Assembly: GCA_038380435.1 (NCBI GenBank)
Contig: JAWZYU010000025.1
Location: forward strand, 50,476,691 to 50,540,690
DNA length: 64,000 nt
Source: Ryuthela nishihirai
Taxonomy: Eukaryota > Arthropoda > Arachnida > Araneae > Heptathelidae
Direction of reading: 5' to 3'
Below, in pieces: positions 1 through 10,912 of the stretch. The first letter of the stretch is position 1. Each line of letters begins with the position of its first letter. The notes under the pieces are model-generated. The model had not been told where the DNA came from and did not search any database. It saw only the letters and a list, made by a program, of their open reading frames with translations. The translations under genes were made by a program, and so were the position numbers.

Positions 1-606
1 TTTTCAACCTTTTTCACCGTTAGAGGGCGCAATTAAAGTGTTCCGAAAGATTCCGAAAGTGCGTAATTATAGTTTTAGAGGGCATAATTACAGCTTTAGA
101 GAGATTAATTAGGAAAGTGCACATCGTAATATTTCATCAATACCTATCCAACACAAAAATAATTTTTAATTTATCTCTGTAAATAAAAATGTTCGATGTC
201 TACAGACAGACAGACGACAAAGCGAAACAATTATCTCGTTTTCTTTGAAAACGAAATAAAACGGGTAATTGTATCAAAATGATCTTGCTTTTAATCTACT
301 GCTTATGCATTTCCCCGAATAATAAGCTCTATTGCAATAGCAATTAAAGTTATTAAATAAGGTAAAGAATCGCTTCCAGTGACATTTAAAATAAGTTCTT
401 GAAAGAAATACTCTTAAATTATATTACATCTTTTTCTTTATGGAGAGTTTAAGTGAATATTCCCGTTGCATCTCTAAGAATGATTCTAGTTTATTGCATT
501 TGATTAACCATTTGTCTGATTGTTTATTATCTGATTTTCAAGAGATTGCTATACACGTACTTACCGTTAGCTTACTGCGGAACGGTGCTGCCTTCAGGTA
601 GCAAGT
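1..606. other. AT-rich single-copy DNA, nothing recognised
   Basis: No gene, RNA gene or repeat family seen. The stretch is AT-rich with scattered stops in all frames. A TAGAGGGCGC motif near position 23 resembles short motifs seen in other repeats of this window, but no element edges are visible. Confidence 0.5.
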
Positions 607-618
607 TCTGAAGCTTCC

Positions 619-985
619 GGGGCGGGGGTGGCTCAGTCGGTAGCATGCCAGACTCGTAATCTGTAGTTCCCAGGTTAGAGTACCAGCTGGGTCAGCGTTG
701 AGATTTATCTCCGCAAAATTCCCCGCCCTGCCCACGATCAGTAGGGGACACCGATGGGCTTGGAAAGGCCGCCGTCCGTCGGATGGGACGTTAAGCCGTG
801 GCCCCGTGTGCGGGAGAGAGCCATACCCTGTGCACGTTAAAGAACACGCTGGATGGCCATGACGGGAGACTACCAGCTGTTCCAATGGGTCCCCTCCCCC
901 AACCTTCTCTGAGCCTTCGGGGTCCATGTGACCTGGCCATTTAGCCCATGGTGTGCAAAAAAGTGCCGCTCAGAGGTAAAACAAC
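619..985 (+). mobile_element. SINE1, full-length copy
   Basis: tRNA-derived SINE with Pol III A box and B box in the first 70 bases, then the central domain and a tail ending AAAACAAC. It is flanked by a perfect 12-bp TSD, TCTGAAGCTTCC, at 607-618 and 986-997, which fixes both ends. Confidence 0.93.
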
Positions 986-997
986 TCTGAAGCTTCC

Positions 998-1331
998 AAT
1001 ATGCAGCTGTCAATACGGGGATTGGCGACTTTGTATTTTGAAATTCAGTTCCATTCAAAAAAACATGGTTGATGCAGCCTCATGCTATTGAAGATAGGAA
1101 GTGTCGACATTGATTGATAGCGCTTTTAAAATTGACAAAAAACGAAGTTTAAAAATTATTTTAAGAATGTGGGTTGTTTATTATTTCAAAAGTGAAGCTC
1201 TGAATTAAAAAAAAAATTCTAATTTTTTTTTAACTCAGTTGTGTTTCATTTTATTAATTTTTATATATTTTTTTTTATTTTCTTCATTTTGTTTTTGAGA
1301 AAAATGAGCATAATGCGAAAGTCATAATTGG
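998..1331. other. AT-rich DNA, nothing recognised
   Basis: Long A and T runs around 1206-1300; no coding signal or repeat family recognised. Confidence 0.5.
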
Positions 1332-1508
1332 ATGGGCTGATCCACTGGGCAGAGAAGAAAGCCTTCCATCAAGTCCGTAATCTACAGTTGCCATGTTCGT
1401 GTCCCAGCTGTGTCAGCGTTTAGATTCATTTCCGCTAGCCCTCCCACTCTGACCTCGGTGAGAAAGGGGACACCGATGGGCTTGGAAAGGTTACCGTCTG
1501 TCGGATGG
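1332..1508 (+). mobile_element. SINE1, diverged 5' part
   Basis: A degenerate tRNA head and the start of the central domain are readable (GGACACCGATGGGCTTGG near 1469). The copy stops at the TACAGTCGCTC terminus of a Tc1-type MITE, so it was interrupted or truncated by that insertion. Confidence 0.75.
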
Positions 1509-1606
1509 TACAGTCGCTCAAAAAAATATCCGAACACTGTGGTTGATTACAGAATTCAGGAAAAATATCTAGCAACGATTTTTTTAGAAAAAAAGACTGT
1601 AAAATA
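1509..1606. mobile_element. Palindromic Tc1-type MITE, one arm
   Basis: The left TIR (TACAGTCGCTCAAAAAAATA) and the arm through ATATCTAGCAACGATTTTTT match the other MITE copies. The right arm is almost wholly missing; AGACTGTA near 1599 may be its remnant. Confidence 0.7.
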
Positions 1607-1683
1607 CTGGAACTGTGTTTGCGAAACTGAAAACGGATGTGTGTGTGCAAAGCCCAGGAGAACAGCCGTTCGAGAGATGTCAA

Positions 1684-2467
1684 TTCATTAGGTACACTTC
1701 TCCTCGTCGCATAAATGGTTCATTCCAACACGTAACCACGTTCATTCAATTCCGGCCATTCGGAAGATGGTAAAACTGGCACGACTAGCACCAACTATCA
1801 TGACACGTTCAAAGTCTCAAGGAGAGATGCTGGAAGCGGCATGCCTAGCACAAACTATCATGCTGTATTCAAAGTCCGTCAGGTTGCTTGTTTTGACCAT
1901 TCTGACACTCAATCCAACTCTAACTGATGCTTGAAGAGCTGGTCTGACTGATGTATACCGCATGTCACGTGATGCCGAACATGTGACATGTCACATGTAT
2001 GCGGAATAGAATGAACGTGGTTACGTGTTGGGTTGGGTTGTTTTACCTCTGAGCGGCACTTTTTTGCACACCATGGGCTAAATGGCCAGGTCACATGGAC
2101 CCCGAAGGCTCAGAGAAGGTTGGGGGAGGGGACCCACTGGGACAGCTGGTAGCCTCCCGTCAAGGCCATCCAGCGTGTTCTTTAACGTGCACAGGGTATG
2201 GCCCTCCCGCACACGGGGCCACGGCTTAACGTCCCATCCGACGGACGGTAGCCTTTCCAAGCCCATCGGTGTCCCCTACTGACCGTGGGCAGGGTGGGGA
2301 ATTTTGCGGAGATAAATCTCAACGCTGACCCAGCTGGGACTCGAATCTGGGAATTACAGATTACGCGCGCTACCGACTGAGCCACCCCCGCCCCGGTTAC
2401 GTGTTGGAATGAACCATTTATGTGACGAGGGGAGGTGTACCTAATAAACTGGTATCTCAGTGTAAGG
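1684..2467 (-). mobile_element. Tc1-like element A, internally deleted
   Basis: Inverted termini: 1684-1728 reads inward through GGTACACTTCTCCTCGTCGC, and 2395-2466 is its reverse complement, ending near TCAGTG followed by TA. The interior (about 1730-1930) aligns with the transposase start region of the neighbouring element B (compare CAACTATCATGACACGTTC with 3598-3617). A SINE1 sits in the right arm. A short piece at 1640-1680 looks like another Tc1 fragment just outside. Confidence 0.6.
2032..2394 (-). mobile_element. SINE1 inserted in Tc1-like element A
   Basis: Tail at the left (GTTGGGTTGTTTTACC), tRNA head at the right (CCACCCCCGCCCC). A perfect 13-bp TSD GGTTACGTGTTGG lies at 2019-2031 and 2395-2407, splitting the right arm of the host element. 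Confidence 0.95.
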
Positions 2468-2559
2468 TTTTCCCCCAGTTCATTACTCATTGGAAATGTA
2501 TGCTTTTTCTTTTTATACGAAAACTTTTCTTTAGGTTCTTTTAGAATATTTTTTAGGAG

Positions 2560-3645
2560 TTGTTCATTACTAAGCAACAATGTTGAAATACGCCATGGCG
2601 TTCAGATGTTCTACGATGGATATCAAGGGGCCTAATGTGTGCCAGGAAAACATTCTGCACACCATCACACCACCACCACCACCTTCCCGTACTGTTGACA
2701 TCAGACAAGATGGTTTCATGACCTGGTGTTGCTTGCACCAAATTCTGACCTTCCATTAGCATCATGCAAAAGGAACCTTGATTTGTCCAACCATGCTATC
2801 CTTTTCCAGTCCTCAACGATGGTCCAGTGTCGATGTTCCTGCATCCACAGCTGACGCAATTTCGTTTCTTCGCTGACAGCATTGGCACTCTACACAGTCG
2901 GTGGCTGTTGTACCCAATTCATCATAAGGTCCATACCGTTCAGATAGACCTTCTGCACACCAATGTTTAATTCTGCTGTGATTTGCCTGGTTGGGTTGGG
3001 TTGGGTTGTTTTACCTCTGAGCGGCACTTTTTTGCACACCATGGGCGAAATGGCCAGGTCACATTGACCCCTAAGGCTCAGAGAAGGTTGGGGGAGGGGA
3101 CCCACTGGAATAGCTGTTGGGAGACAGATGGTAGCCTCCCGTCAAGGCCATCCAGTGTGTTCTTTAACGTGCACAGGATATGGCTCTCCCGCACACGGGA
3201 CCACGGCTTAATGTCCCATCCGACGGACGGTGGCCTTTCCAAGCCCATCGGTGTCCCCTACTGACCGTGGGTAGGGCGGGGAGTTTTGAGGAGATAAATC
3301 TCAATGCTGACCCAGCTAGGACTCGAACCTGGGAACTACAGATTTCTAGCCTGGCATGCTACCGACTGAGCCACCCCCGCCCCGATTTGCCTGGTTGTAG
3401 CCTATTTGTTTGCTTACAGGATTATCGCCAGTCTCCTTTGACCCCATCTAATCCAAAAGCTGTTTTCGTCCACAGAATCTCTGATCACTTGTAGTTTTTG
3501 TTTTTCGCACCATTCTCGGTAAATCCTGGAAATGGCTGTGTCTGCAAAGCCCAGGAGACGGTCATTCGGTAGATGGTAAAATTGACACGACTAGCGCCAA
3601 CTATCATGCCACGTTCAAAGTCTTTCAGGTCGATCGTTTTGCCCA
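2560..3645 (-). pseudogene. Decayed Tc1-family transposase (element B)
   Basis: Read on the minus strand, the start region at 3500-3645 encodes a Tc1-type N-terminus (MGKTIDLKDFERGMIVGAS, then several frame changes). Past the inserted SINE1, 2600-2870 encodes a stretch like the first catalytic block of Tc1 transposases (DWKRIAWLDKSRFLLHDANG), with the usual SDES altered to LDKS. Several stops and frameshifts are present, and the C-terminal third is missing because the frame ends near the border with element A. The right terminus near 3741-3795 repeats the terminus of element A (GTGTACCTAATAAACTGGTA). The element cannot make an active enzyme. The family call rests on recalled Tc1 motifs; a protein search would settle the clade. 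Confidence 0.75.
2993..3383 (-). mobile_element. SINE1 inserted in the Tc1 pseudogene
   Basis: Full-length, with a perfect 13-bp TSD GATTTGCCTGGTT at 2980-2992 and 3384-3396. It separates the transposase N-terminal and catalytic segments, so it arrived after the Tc1 copy. Confidence 0.95.
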
Positions 3646-3792
3646 TTCTGACGCTCAATCCAACTCTTACTGAATCTACGGAATTGCTGGTCTGCCTGAT
3701 TTATACTGCACACTGCAGTCACGTGATACATTACATGTCGGAATGAAGAATTTACGTGACGAGGGTGGTGTACCTAATAAACTGGTATTTCA

Positions 3793-3825
3793 GTGTGTGT
3801 ATGTGTGTGTGTGTATATATATCGA
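3793..3825. repeat. TG/TA microsatellite
   Basis: A (TG)n run followed by (TA)n at the outer edge of the Tc1-like element. Confidence 0.8.
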
Positions 3826-3830
3826 AACTG

Positions 3831-3955
3831 TCCCGTGGCTGAGTGGTTCAAACTTGTGCTACTGATCAAACGGACCTCGGTTCGAGCCCTGGTAAGGCAT
3901 GGATGTTTATGTTGTTTTCTGCTGATATCCCACTATCTTCATAGACCTTCTACTC
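3831..3955 (+). mobile_element. SINE2, 3'-truncated
   Basis: The tRNA-like head is clear (GTGGCTGAGTGG, then GGTTCGAGCCC at 3878-3890). The body runs to the CCTTCTACT block, where it abuts the (ATC)n end of an RTE copy on the other strand. Confidence 0.8.
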
Positions 3956-4353
3956 ATCATCATCATCCTCAAGCAGCCATGGTCTACGGAGGTCCAACCA
4001 CACCATGTAATTTAGTTCTCCAAGCATATCTGTCCTGAGCTACATCTACTGCATCTGGCCACTGCACACCAATTCTAACAAGGTCCTGTTTCACATTGTC
4101 TGCCCACAGCATTCTAGGTCTCCCCTTATTTCTGAGGTCTTTAGGCACACTGTTCATAACCCTATTCACCAATCTATAATTATTCATACGGACAACATGG
4201 CCAAACCAACGGAGTCTCTGCACAATATGCTGCTTAAAGGAGGTTGTCGACTCATCTACCTAACCTCATCATTAGTTACAAAGTTGAACCACCCAATGCC
4301 CAAGATACGGCGTAAGCATCTGGAATCAAAAGCATCTAGTTTCCTGAGTAGTA
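3956..4353 (-). pseudogene. RTE-type LINE, 3' end of reverse transcriptase ORF
   Basis: The minus strand encodes the C-terminal tail typical of RTE/BovB-like ORFs: LRWFGHVVRMNNYR, GRPRMLWADNVKQDL and a terminal WRTKLHGVVGPP, about 79 residues in frame. It ends in a short (GAT)n run, the usual RTE 3' terminus. The copy is 5'-truncated at about 4353, where it meets a CRE module. Confidence 0.85.
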
Positions 4354-4371
4354 TCATCACACCCGGCGGAT

Positions 4372-4450
4372 CCCCTTTGCACAGTGCTTTCCCCCCACAT
4401 GACGTCACAGGCCACGCCCCTTATGACGTAACCATTACGTAACATGCCAC
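4372..4450 (-). promoter_or_regulatory. CRE-containing module, copy 1
   Basis: It carries TGACGTCA at 4400-4407, TGACGTAA at 4424 and TTACGTAA at 4435, interleaved with CCACGCCCCTT. Read on the minus strand it matches the module at 30948-31015, which lies upstream of a LINE ORF1. It may be a copy of a retrotransposon 5' UTR promoter. CRE is the known binding site of CREB/ATF bZIP factors; activity here is inferred. Confidence 0.55.
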
Positions 4451-4519
4451 GCCCCTTTATTAACATTCATAATTAATAATTCATAATTAAAAAACCCTTT
4501 CCACCCCCCTTTAACCCGT

Positions 4520-5090
4520 GGCACCATCTGGTGACAATGAAGAGTACTATTTTCCCAAAAACCCCTATTTTAGCTCTAATTTCTCGATTTTTGATTTCCT
4601 CTTCATAAAAAATTCCTCCCCCTTGTTAAAAAAAACCATGCGCCATCTGGTGGCAATGAGGAGTACTATTTTCCCAAAAACCCATATTTTACCTCTAATT
4701 TCCCGATTTTTGATTCCCCTTTATAAAAAATTCCTCCCCCTTATTAAGAAAAACCCTGGTGCCATCTGGTGACAGTGAGAAGCACTATTTTCGGAAAAAC
4801 CCCTATTTCAACTCTAATTCCTTGATTTTTGATTCCTCCTTTATAAAAAATTCCTCCGCCCCGGATAAGGCATGGTTGTATGTGTTGTTTTTCTGCTGAG
4901 GTCCTGCCATCCTCTCAGATCTTCTACTTTGGCATATAAACTGACAGGCTCCTGTCAGACCTCTGTGGCAAGCAGCTGCTTGAGGGGGTATTTATTTATT
5001 TATTTTATTAAAAAAAAACCTGGCGCCATCTGGTGCCTATGAGGAGCACTATTTTCGGAAAAATCGCTATTTAATTCTAATTTCCCATCA
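4520..5090. repeat. 119-bp tandem repeat, four units
   Basis: Units begin at about 4522, 4641, 4760 and 5024 with a motif like GCGCCATCTGGTG, followed by an ACTATTTT block and TTTTTGATT. The first two spacings are 119 bp. A SINE2 fragment splits the third from the fourth. Confidence 0.85.
4859..5010 (+). mobile_element. SINE2, 5'-truncated, inside tandem repeat
   Basis: It starts at CCGGATAAGGCATGG, lacking most of the tRNA head, and ends AGCTGCTTGAGGGGGTA followed by (TTTA)n. It interrupts the third 119-bp unit. Confidence 0.88.
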
Positions 5091-5279
5091 TTAAAGGCTC
5101 CCAGTTGACCTACCTATATTTTAAGCCCTCCTTCTCAATTTTTTAGACCCGCCTATATTTTAAGCCCCCCTTCCCGAAAAAGTCCCTTACCAACGATCGG
5201 TCGATGAAAGCCTCAGAATAATTGCATTTCACACACAAAGGGGTGATACGAGTCTCAATTGTAAAACCAGCTCCTCACA

Positions 5280-5870
5280 TAAAATCAACTCCCAAAGCTG
5301 TATTTATTCCTTATTAATTAAACACCCGTTAAAAACCACCCACCCTTTCTATTAAAAATTTTATCGGTGACGTTCAATGCGCATTTTAGTACATCTCCTG
5401 TATTTAAAAACTCCCTCAGTTTCTGCTCTTTTACAAGATCACTAAACTCTTTTTGAATAGTGACACTCAGAATGTCTAATGCAGGTCTCTAAACAAAACT
5501 TTCGTTAACAGTTGCTCACAGAAAATCAACTCCCAAAGTTGTATATGTATTTACCCCTTAGTAATTAAACACTTATCAAAATTCCCTCACCTTTATTAAA
5601 ACTTCACCAAGCTCCTTTGGTGTCCACGTTCATTTTGTCAACCCCATTAATCAATTCCCTAGTAATTAAAACCCTTTTATTAAAAATCAAAAGTTACCTC
5701 TATTAAAACTCCTTTGCTATTCACATTCATTTTGCCAAGTCTGTTGAATAATTCCCTAGTAATTAAAATTCCCTTTTATTAAAAATCAAAAGTTACCTCT
5801 ATTAAAACTCTCTTGTTATCCACGTTCATTTTCCAAGTCCACATATTATTCCCTAGTAATTAAACACAAA
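5280..5870. repeat. Diverged AT-rich tandem repeat, about 100-110 bp
   Basis: Recurring blocks: AAAATCAACTCCCAAAG (5281, 5522), CCCTAGTAATTAAA (5658, 5756, 5851), AAAATCAAAAGTTACCTC (5685, 5788) and a GTTCATTTT block. The clearest spacing is about 103 bp. Confidence 0.7.
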
Positions 5871-6974
5871 AAACTCTGTTCCTCATCGTACGGTCGTAAT
5901 AAAACATGGTAAAACAGTTTTCTCTAGACGTGCTTAATCGAGAAAAAAATCCTTCCCTAATGGCGTGATTTGATCCCGATACCTCGGTGTCTGCGTTCAT
6001 TTTATCAAGTCCAGCTACAGAATGGTTGATGGAATCCTTGAACAAGGGCCCCGTATTTTGCGACCTTCGCTAGAAGAAGAGAGAACTACCCCGCCGTAAC
6101 TGTCCCGCAGAAAATAACATAGGGTAAAAAAAAATTAATAAAAGAAAAAAAAATCTGATTTTATTCGTCATGATGAAAAATATTGAGGGGTAATATGGTC
6201 TGGTGACCTAATAGACCCGTGTTCGGAGTCTCACCCCGGACCACGATTTACTGATGAATGGTTAAGTCCTGTGAAATTATTCCAAACGGGGAATCACAAG
6301 GGTTTTATTGACGGGTGAATCTTGGATCTATGCTGCTACCACATCAGGAGCTGTAAAACCACGATAAAAAGTGCCAGTGAGTTTGCACGATGTAAGACAA
6401 CGCTACACATTTTCCCAACAAAACCCCTCATATCCTGTCTTTCACACAAAACGTCTCGCCCAAAAACCACGTCAACGCTCATCTCCCCAAAAGTGTCCCA
6501 TAGGTTAACATGGAATCCCCTATACTTTAACATTGTTCCAGAACTCTCATTTCCTATACTACTTGTATATATATAGTATACATATGAGTACAGTTCAGTA
6601 TTTTAAGTAAACGAGAAGTGCGTTTCCTGTCAACATAGTTAACGAAAAGTACCTATAGATTATAATCTCACACGTACTGGCGGGTTGAGGACCGCGATTG
6701 GTTACAGCTATTTTTCGCTTTTAATCACCTGCAGAGGAGATTTTTCCCATATTTCCCTGCCTACCAATTGCAAATAGAAAATCCCATAATAAAGGCTTTT
6801 CAATTGCCATTTTAAGAGCTCTGAATCATTTCTGATCTTTAATTGCAGCTAAAACAGAATATAGAAATCGTTTTTCTCTATCTATCATCTGCAAGAGTAA
6901 AAACAAATTCAATATTCGTGGATGGGCAAAATATACTCTTTGCCTATTCTCCAAAATTTCAGCGGGGGAAAATA
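5871..6974. other. Single-copy DNA, nothing recognised
   Basis: Moderately AT-rich, with a short TA run near 6570. I see no gene or repeat edge; open frames here are short and have no recognisable motif. Confidence 0.5.
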
Positions 6975-7630
6975 TGCACACCTTGCCCACTCCCTTGGCA
7001 GGCCACTGCTGTGAATTTCACTGCTGTAAAAATTGCACACCTTGCCCACTCTCTTGGCAGACCACTGCTGTAAAAATTGCACACCTTGCCCACTCTCTTG
7101 GCAGGCCACTGCTGTGAATTTCACTGCTGTAAAAATTGAACACCTTGCCCACTCTCTTCGCACGCCACTGCTGTGAATTTCACTGCTGTAAAAGTTGCAC
7201 ACCTTGCCCACTGTCTTCGCATGCCACTGCTGTAAAAATTGAACACCTTGCCCACTCTCTTCGCACGCCACTGCTGTAAAAATTGAACACCTTGCCCACT
7301 CTCTTCTCATGACACTACTGTAAAAATTGAACACCTTGCCCACTCTCTTCGCATGCCACTGCTGTAAAAATTGCACACCTTGCCCACTCTCTTCGCATGC
7401 CACTACTGTAAAAATTGCACACCTTGCCCACTCTCTTCGCATGCCACTGCTGTAAAAATCGCACATCTTGCCCATTCTATTCGCACGCCACTGCTGTAAA
7501 AATTGAACATCTTGCCCACTCTCTTCTCATGCCACTACTGTAAAAATTGCACACCTTGCCCACTCTCTTCGCATGACACTGCTGTAAAAATCGCACATCT
7601 TGCCCATTCTATTCGCACGCCACTGCTCTT
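6975..7630. repeat. 44-bp minisatellite, about 14 units
   Basis: The unit is built on CACCTTGCCCACTCTCTTCG, then GCCACTGCTGTAAAAATTG. Unit starts at 7038 and 7082 give the 44-bp period. Some units carry an extra GTGAATTTCACTGCT insert. Because 44 is not a multiple of 3, a 188-codon minus-strand frame cycles through three repeat translations; it is a by-product of the repeat. Confidence 0.92.
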
Positions 7631-7631
7631 A

Positions 7632-8539
7632 TTGGTAAGTTATCCCTTTGAATTTTGCTTTCAAATACCTTGCAGGTAGTTCATAAAAACAAGATTTCGA
7701 CTGTTATTTCCATTGCTTTTTTTACTCTGAAAAAAGCTATAATGAACTATATATATATATTAATTAATTTCATCCCGTTTCTAAATTAATATTCAAAATC
7801 AGATATTTTTTCTCAGTAGAACAAGAGTAACTAAAATTGAGAGTTTCAAGACGAAAGGCGAAAAACTGTAAGAAGAGCATAATTGTAGAAACTACAGAAG
7901 CAATTACCATAAACCAGCGTCTTCAGGTCCTGAAGCTCTAACTGGGCAAGAAGTAACTTAACAAGCCACCTATTAATGCAATTTCTTCTCGTTTCCATGT
8001 ACTTAATTGCAGCACAAATTCTTAAGGTGATTACTTTGTTACAACCGCTTGATGATTAAGTCAATTAACTAAGCAAACAAACTAACTCAAACCAACGCAA
8101 CAATTGACACTGCTATGTAGATAATTTGGGCTTTTTCTAAAAAAAAAAGAAGGAAGAGAAGATGTAACGCATTTCTAAAGTATGTAACAAATTAAGTTAG
8201 CTGTAGAAGGTCTTGACACATCAAACCATTTTGTGAAAAAAAAAACCCCAGTTCAACGGAAAGTGTAAGGGCATGGGAGACCCGAAACGTCAAACTGTTC
8301 AAAGAAGACCGTTGCCAAAAGCCATCTTGGTTCAGTAAATTCTTGTAATGAGCTCGGCTGACATCCTCATTTTCAAGGAAATGGGAAGAGGATAAAGTGA
8401 GACAGAAGATACAGACAAAAGATACAGCACAAAATAAAGAAAGAGGAGGACTGATACAGAAAAAAAGGAAGAAAGAAATGGCGAAAGCTAGTGCCCCACA
8501 CTTCTCCCTCCCCTCCACAGTCCGCTGCTGAGCCGTAAA
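7632..8539. other. AT-rich single-copy DNA
   Basis: TA dinucleotide run near 7750, otherwise no gene or repeat family recognised. Confidence 0.5.
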
Positions 8540-8760
8540 GCGACCCTAGCTCTCCAGACGCCAATAAAGGCGGCAAACTGTGGCAATTACGTGACCGCAA
8601 ATCCTCTCCCACACTCGGCTTGTCTCCGCAAATGAGGCCTCTGCTCATTAGGCCTAATCGGAACGGAAGGCTAATCCTTACAGCTGGCACCTCGTAGGAG
8701 TCCTTAGACGCCCCTTTTGGTTCGATGAACGGCGCATGCGCTGGACACCGATCTTTACCC
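8540..8760. promoter_or_regulatory. Possible conserved non-coding element
   Basis: A GC-balanced island in AT-rich surroundings with clustered homeodomain-like cores (GCAATTACGTGACCGC, GCTCATTAGGCCTAATCGG). No coding signal. The call is from composition and motif look alone. Confidence 0.3.
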
Positions 8761-8822
8761 CCTATTTCATCCCCCACTTTGATGTGATGAGGTCATCTCA
8801 TCTTGAGAATAAAAAGGCCGAA

Positions 8823-9030
8823 ACTACACTATTTTATCAGAAGTATTGGGACACTTCTATGTTATGTGAACGGTAAGCCACATTCAAAGCTACCTAATCT
8901 GAAATGAGATTGTTTTAAGGAAAATGTGACAAGAAATAACTTGACGATGTTGATCAAATCTCTCTCTATATATATATATCGATTTTGAACGATATTCGTT
9001 TTATGTTTAAAGAGTTATGGAAGCTGGAAC
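8823..9030. mobile_element. MITE related to the 40.7-kb TIR element
   Basis: Positions 8855-9030 resemble 40765-40930 block by block (ATGTTATGTGAACGGTAAG / ATGTTATGTCAATGGAAAG; AGAGTTATGGAAGCTGG / AGAATTATGAAAACTGG). Only the left side is clear; I cannot place the right terminus. Confidence 0.5.
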
Positions 9031-9326
9031 ATTTAACAACAGATTCTTCAGTTACACTTTTCCTAACCGTTTTTCCAAAAATTACCGAAAATTCAGAGTC
9101 CGCAATCTTTACACAAATGTCTATAATTATTTATTTTTTTCACTAAACAATTTGTTGCAACAGTTATTATTTGTATTTAAGGTTATGTTTTGAGGTAAAT
9201 TCTTACAACACTAACGTATTTAAAGTTCCAACTTTTATAAAACTTTAAATATTAAACAAATGGTGTTCAAAACCAAGATTTGGATAAATTTGAATAAGTT
9301 CCCGCACTGAAAAAAAAAAAGAGTTT

Positions 9327-9445
9327 AGGGTTACACCAGTTTATGGTGTTACCTTAGACCACAGATTGGTGTATGGTCATGAAGTTATACTTCTTCCGTA
9401 TTTTTCCGTATTAGGTTATACCACACTGTGGTGTAACCTAACACC
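9327..9445. repeat. Two related imperfect palindromes
   Basis: GGTTACACCAGTTTATGG...TGTTACC at about 9330-9354 and GGTTATACCACACTGTGG...TGTAACC at about 9413-9437. Each is an imperfect hairpin and the two resemble each other. Function unknown. Confidence 0.6.
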
Positions 9446-9794
9446 AGTTCCTACTAGATCAGTTTAGCTTGTCTGTATGGTTGCGTTGCTTGCAATGCAG
9501 CCACACAGGCAACTTATACCCGACAAAAAATGCTCTGTTTTGTAAGTGTTCTTGGTAGCATACAAATAAGTACAAATGTTCATTATAATCAACATGTCTG
9601 CAGGAATAAATAGGTCAATCGCGGATTATATTAATTCTGTGAGTCAGTTATTGATGCCTTTTTTATATTACGTTATTGTACTGTTTGTTTTCAAAGTCTT
9701 AAACGAAGATATTTTTAAACTACAGAGCAATTCGAACAATTTTTGAACTTGTAGCAAGTTCCTTCATCCCTACCTTTCCTTCTTTCCTTCTACC

Positions 9795-9838
9795 CATCGG
9801 TGTCCCCTACTGACCGTGGGCAGAGCGGGGAATTTTGC
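9795..9838 (-). mobile_element. SINE1 internal fragment
   Basis: CCCATCGGTGTCCCCTACTG through GCGGGGAATTTTGCG matches the SINE1 interior, with nothing of the family on either side. Confidence 0.75.
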
Positions 9839-9958
9839 GATCACAGAATGAAATCACACACAGAGTTATGACTGAAGCTCACTAAAGTGTTCTCAAAAAG
9901 TTAGAAAATAAAAAAGTTACCTCTCAAACAGCTGATTGCAAGAGAGGTCTGATAGGTT

Positions 9959-10364
9959 GTTGGGTTGTTTTACCTCTGAGCGGCAGTTTTTTGCACACCA
10001 TGGGCTAAATGGCCAGGTCACATGGACCTCGAAGGCTCAAAGAAGGTTGGGGGAAGGGACCCACTGGAACAGCTGTTGGGAGACAGATGGTAGCCTCCCG
10101 TCAAGGCCATCCAGCGTGTTCTTTAACGTGTACAGGGTATGGCTATCCCGCACACGGGGCCACGGTTTAACGTCCCATCCGACGGACGGTGGCCTTTCCA
10201 AGCCCACCGGTGTAATAAAACTTTAATTACCTGCCCTGCCTACTGACCGTGGGCAGGGCAGGGAATTTTGCGGAGACAAATCTCAACGCAGACCCAGCTG
10301 GGACTGGAACCTGGGAACCACAGATTACGAGCCTGGCGCGCTACCGACTGAGCCACCCCCGCCC
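9959..10364 (-). mobile_element. SINE1 with a 24-bp internal insertion
   Basis: Full-length copy with TSD AGGTCTGATAGGTT / AGGTATGACAGGTT (2 mismatches) at 9945-9958 and 10365-10378. About 24 extra bases (AATAAAACTTTAATTACC and following) interrupt the GGTGTCCCCTACTG block near 10213. Confidence 0.9.
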
Positions 10365-10465
10365 AGGTATGACAGGTTTCTATCGATACAAAATGTCATA
10401 GAGGTTTGTCAGGAAGGCTAAACACAGCTAGATAACACACACAAAGACAAAAAATCTATATCACA

Positions 10466-10512
10466 TTCGGGACTCGAACCCTGGTCCCTTTGATCAGTAG
10501 CCTAGCATCCTC
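10466..10512 (-). mobile_element. SINE2-like tRNA head fragment
   Basis: GGGACTCGAACCCTGGTCCC then TGATCAGTAGCCTAGCA matches the B-box and anticodon-side part of SINE2. The body is absent. Confidence 0.55.
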
Positions 10513-10695
10513 TAAACTTGGTAACCGGACCAAAGTGAAACTGTTTTGGTATATTTTGGAGAAGGATATAATCACAGCAAGGTTACTGCGGTATATCTCA
10601 GTGACAGTTTCACTTACTGTGTCCTTAACGTCACATTTACCCGAAGCAATGCCTTTATTTTGATACAGTTAAATCCCATCATTTTGTCCCATCGA

Positions 10696-10912
10696 GAACG
10701 GACACACAGAAAGAGATTTGAGGAGTTTAACGTTATGAACATTTCCAAAGTTTCTCGCGTCTTAAGACAAAAAGCCATTACTAGCAAAAGAGAAGACCTC
10801 ACAGCAAACCGGAACGTATGCAGTTATTTCTGTTGTCAAAGGTTTTGTTCCAAGAAGTCAAAAACTTTGAAGATGTTCATAACGCTGTGTCGTTCAAACT
10901 GCTTTTCGTGTG
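10696..10912. repeat. Imperfect inverted repeat, about 55-bp arms
   Basis: The arm at 10698-10755 (containing AACGTTATGAACATTTCCAA) pairs with the reverse complement of 10848-10908 (AGCGTTATGAACATCTTCAA). It looks like a decayed MITE; long open frames across it have no recognisable domain. Confidence 0.5.

Noticed and set aside
6909..7475. A 188-residue minus-strand protein
   Set aside because: It is the translation of the 44-bp minisatellite in rotating frames.
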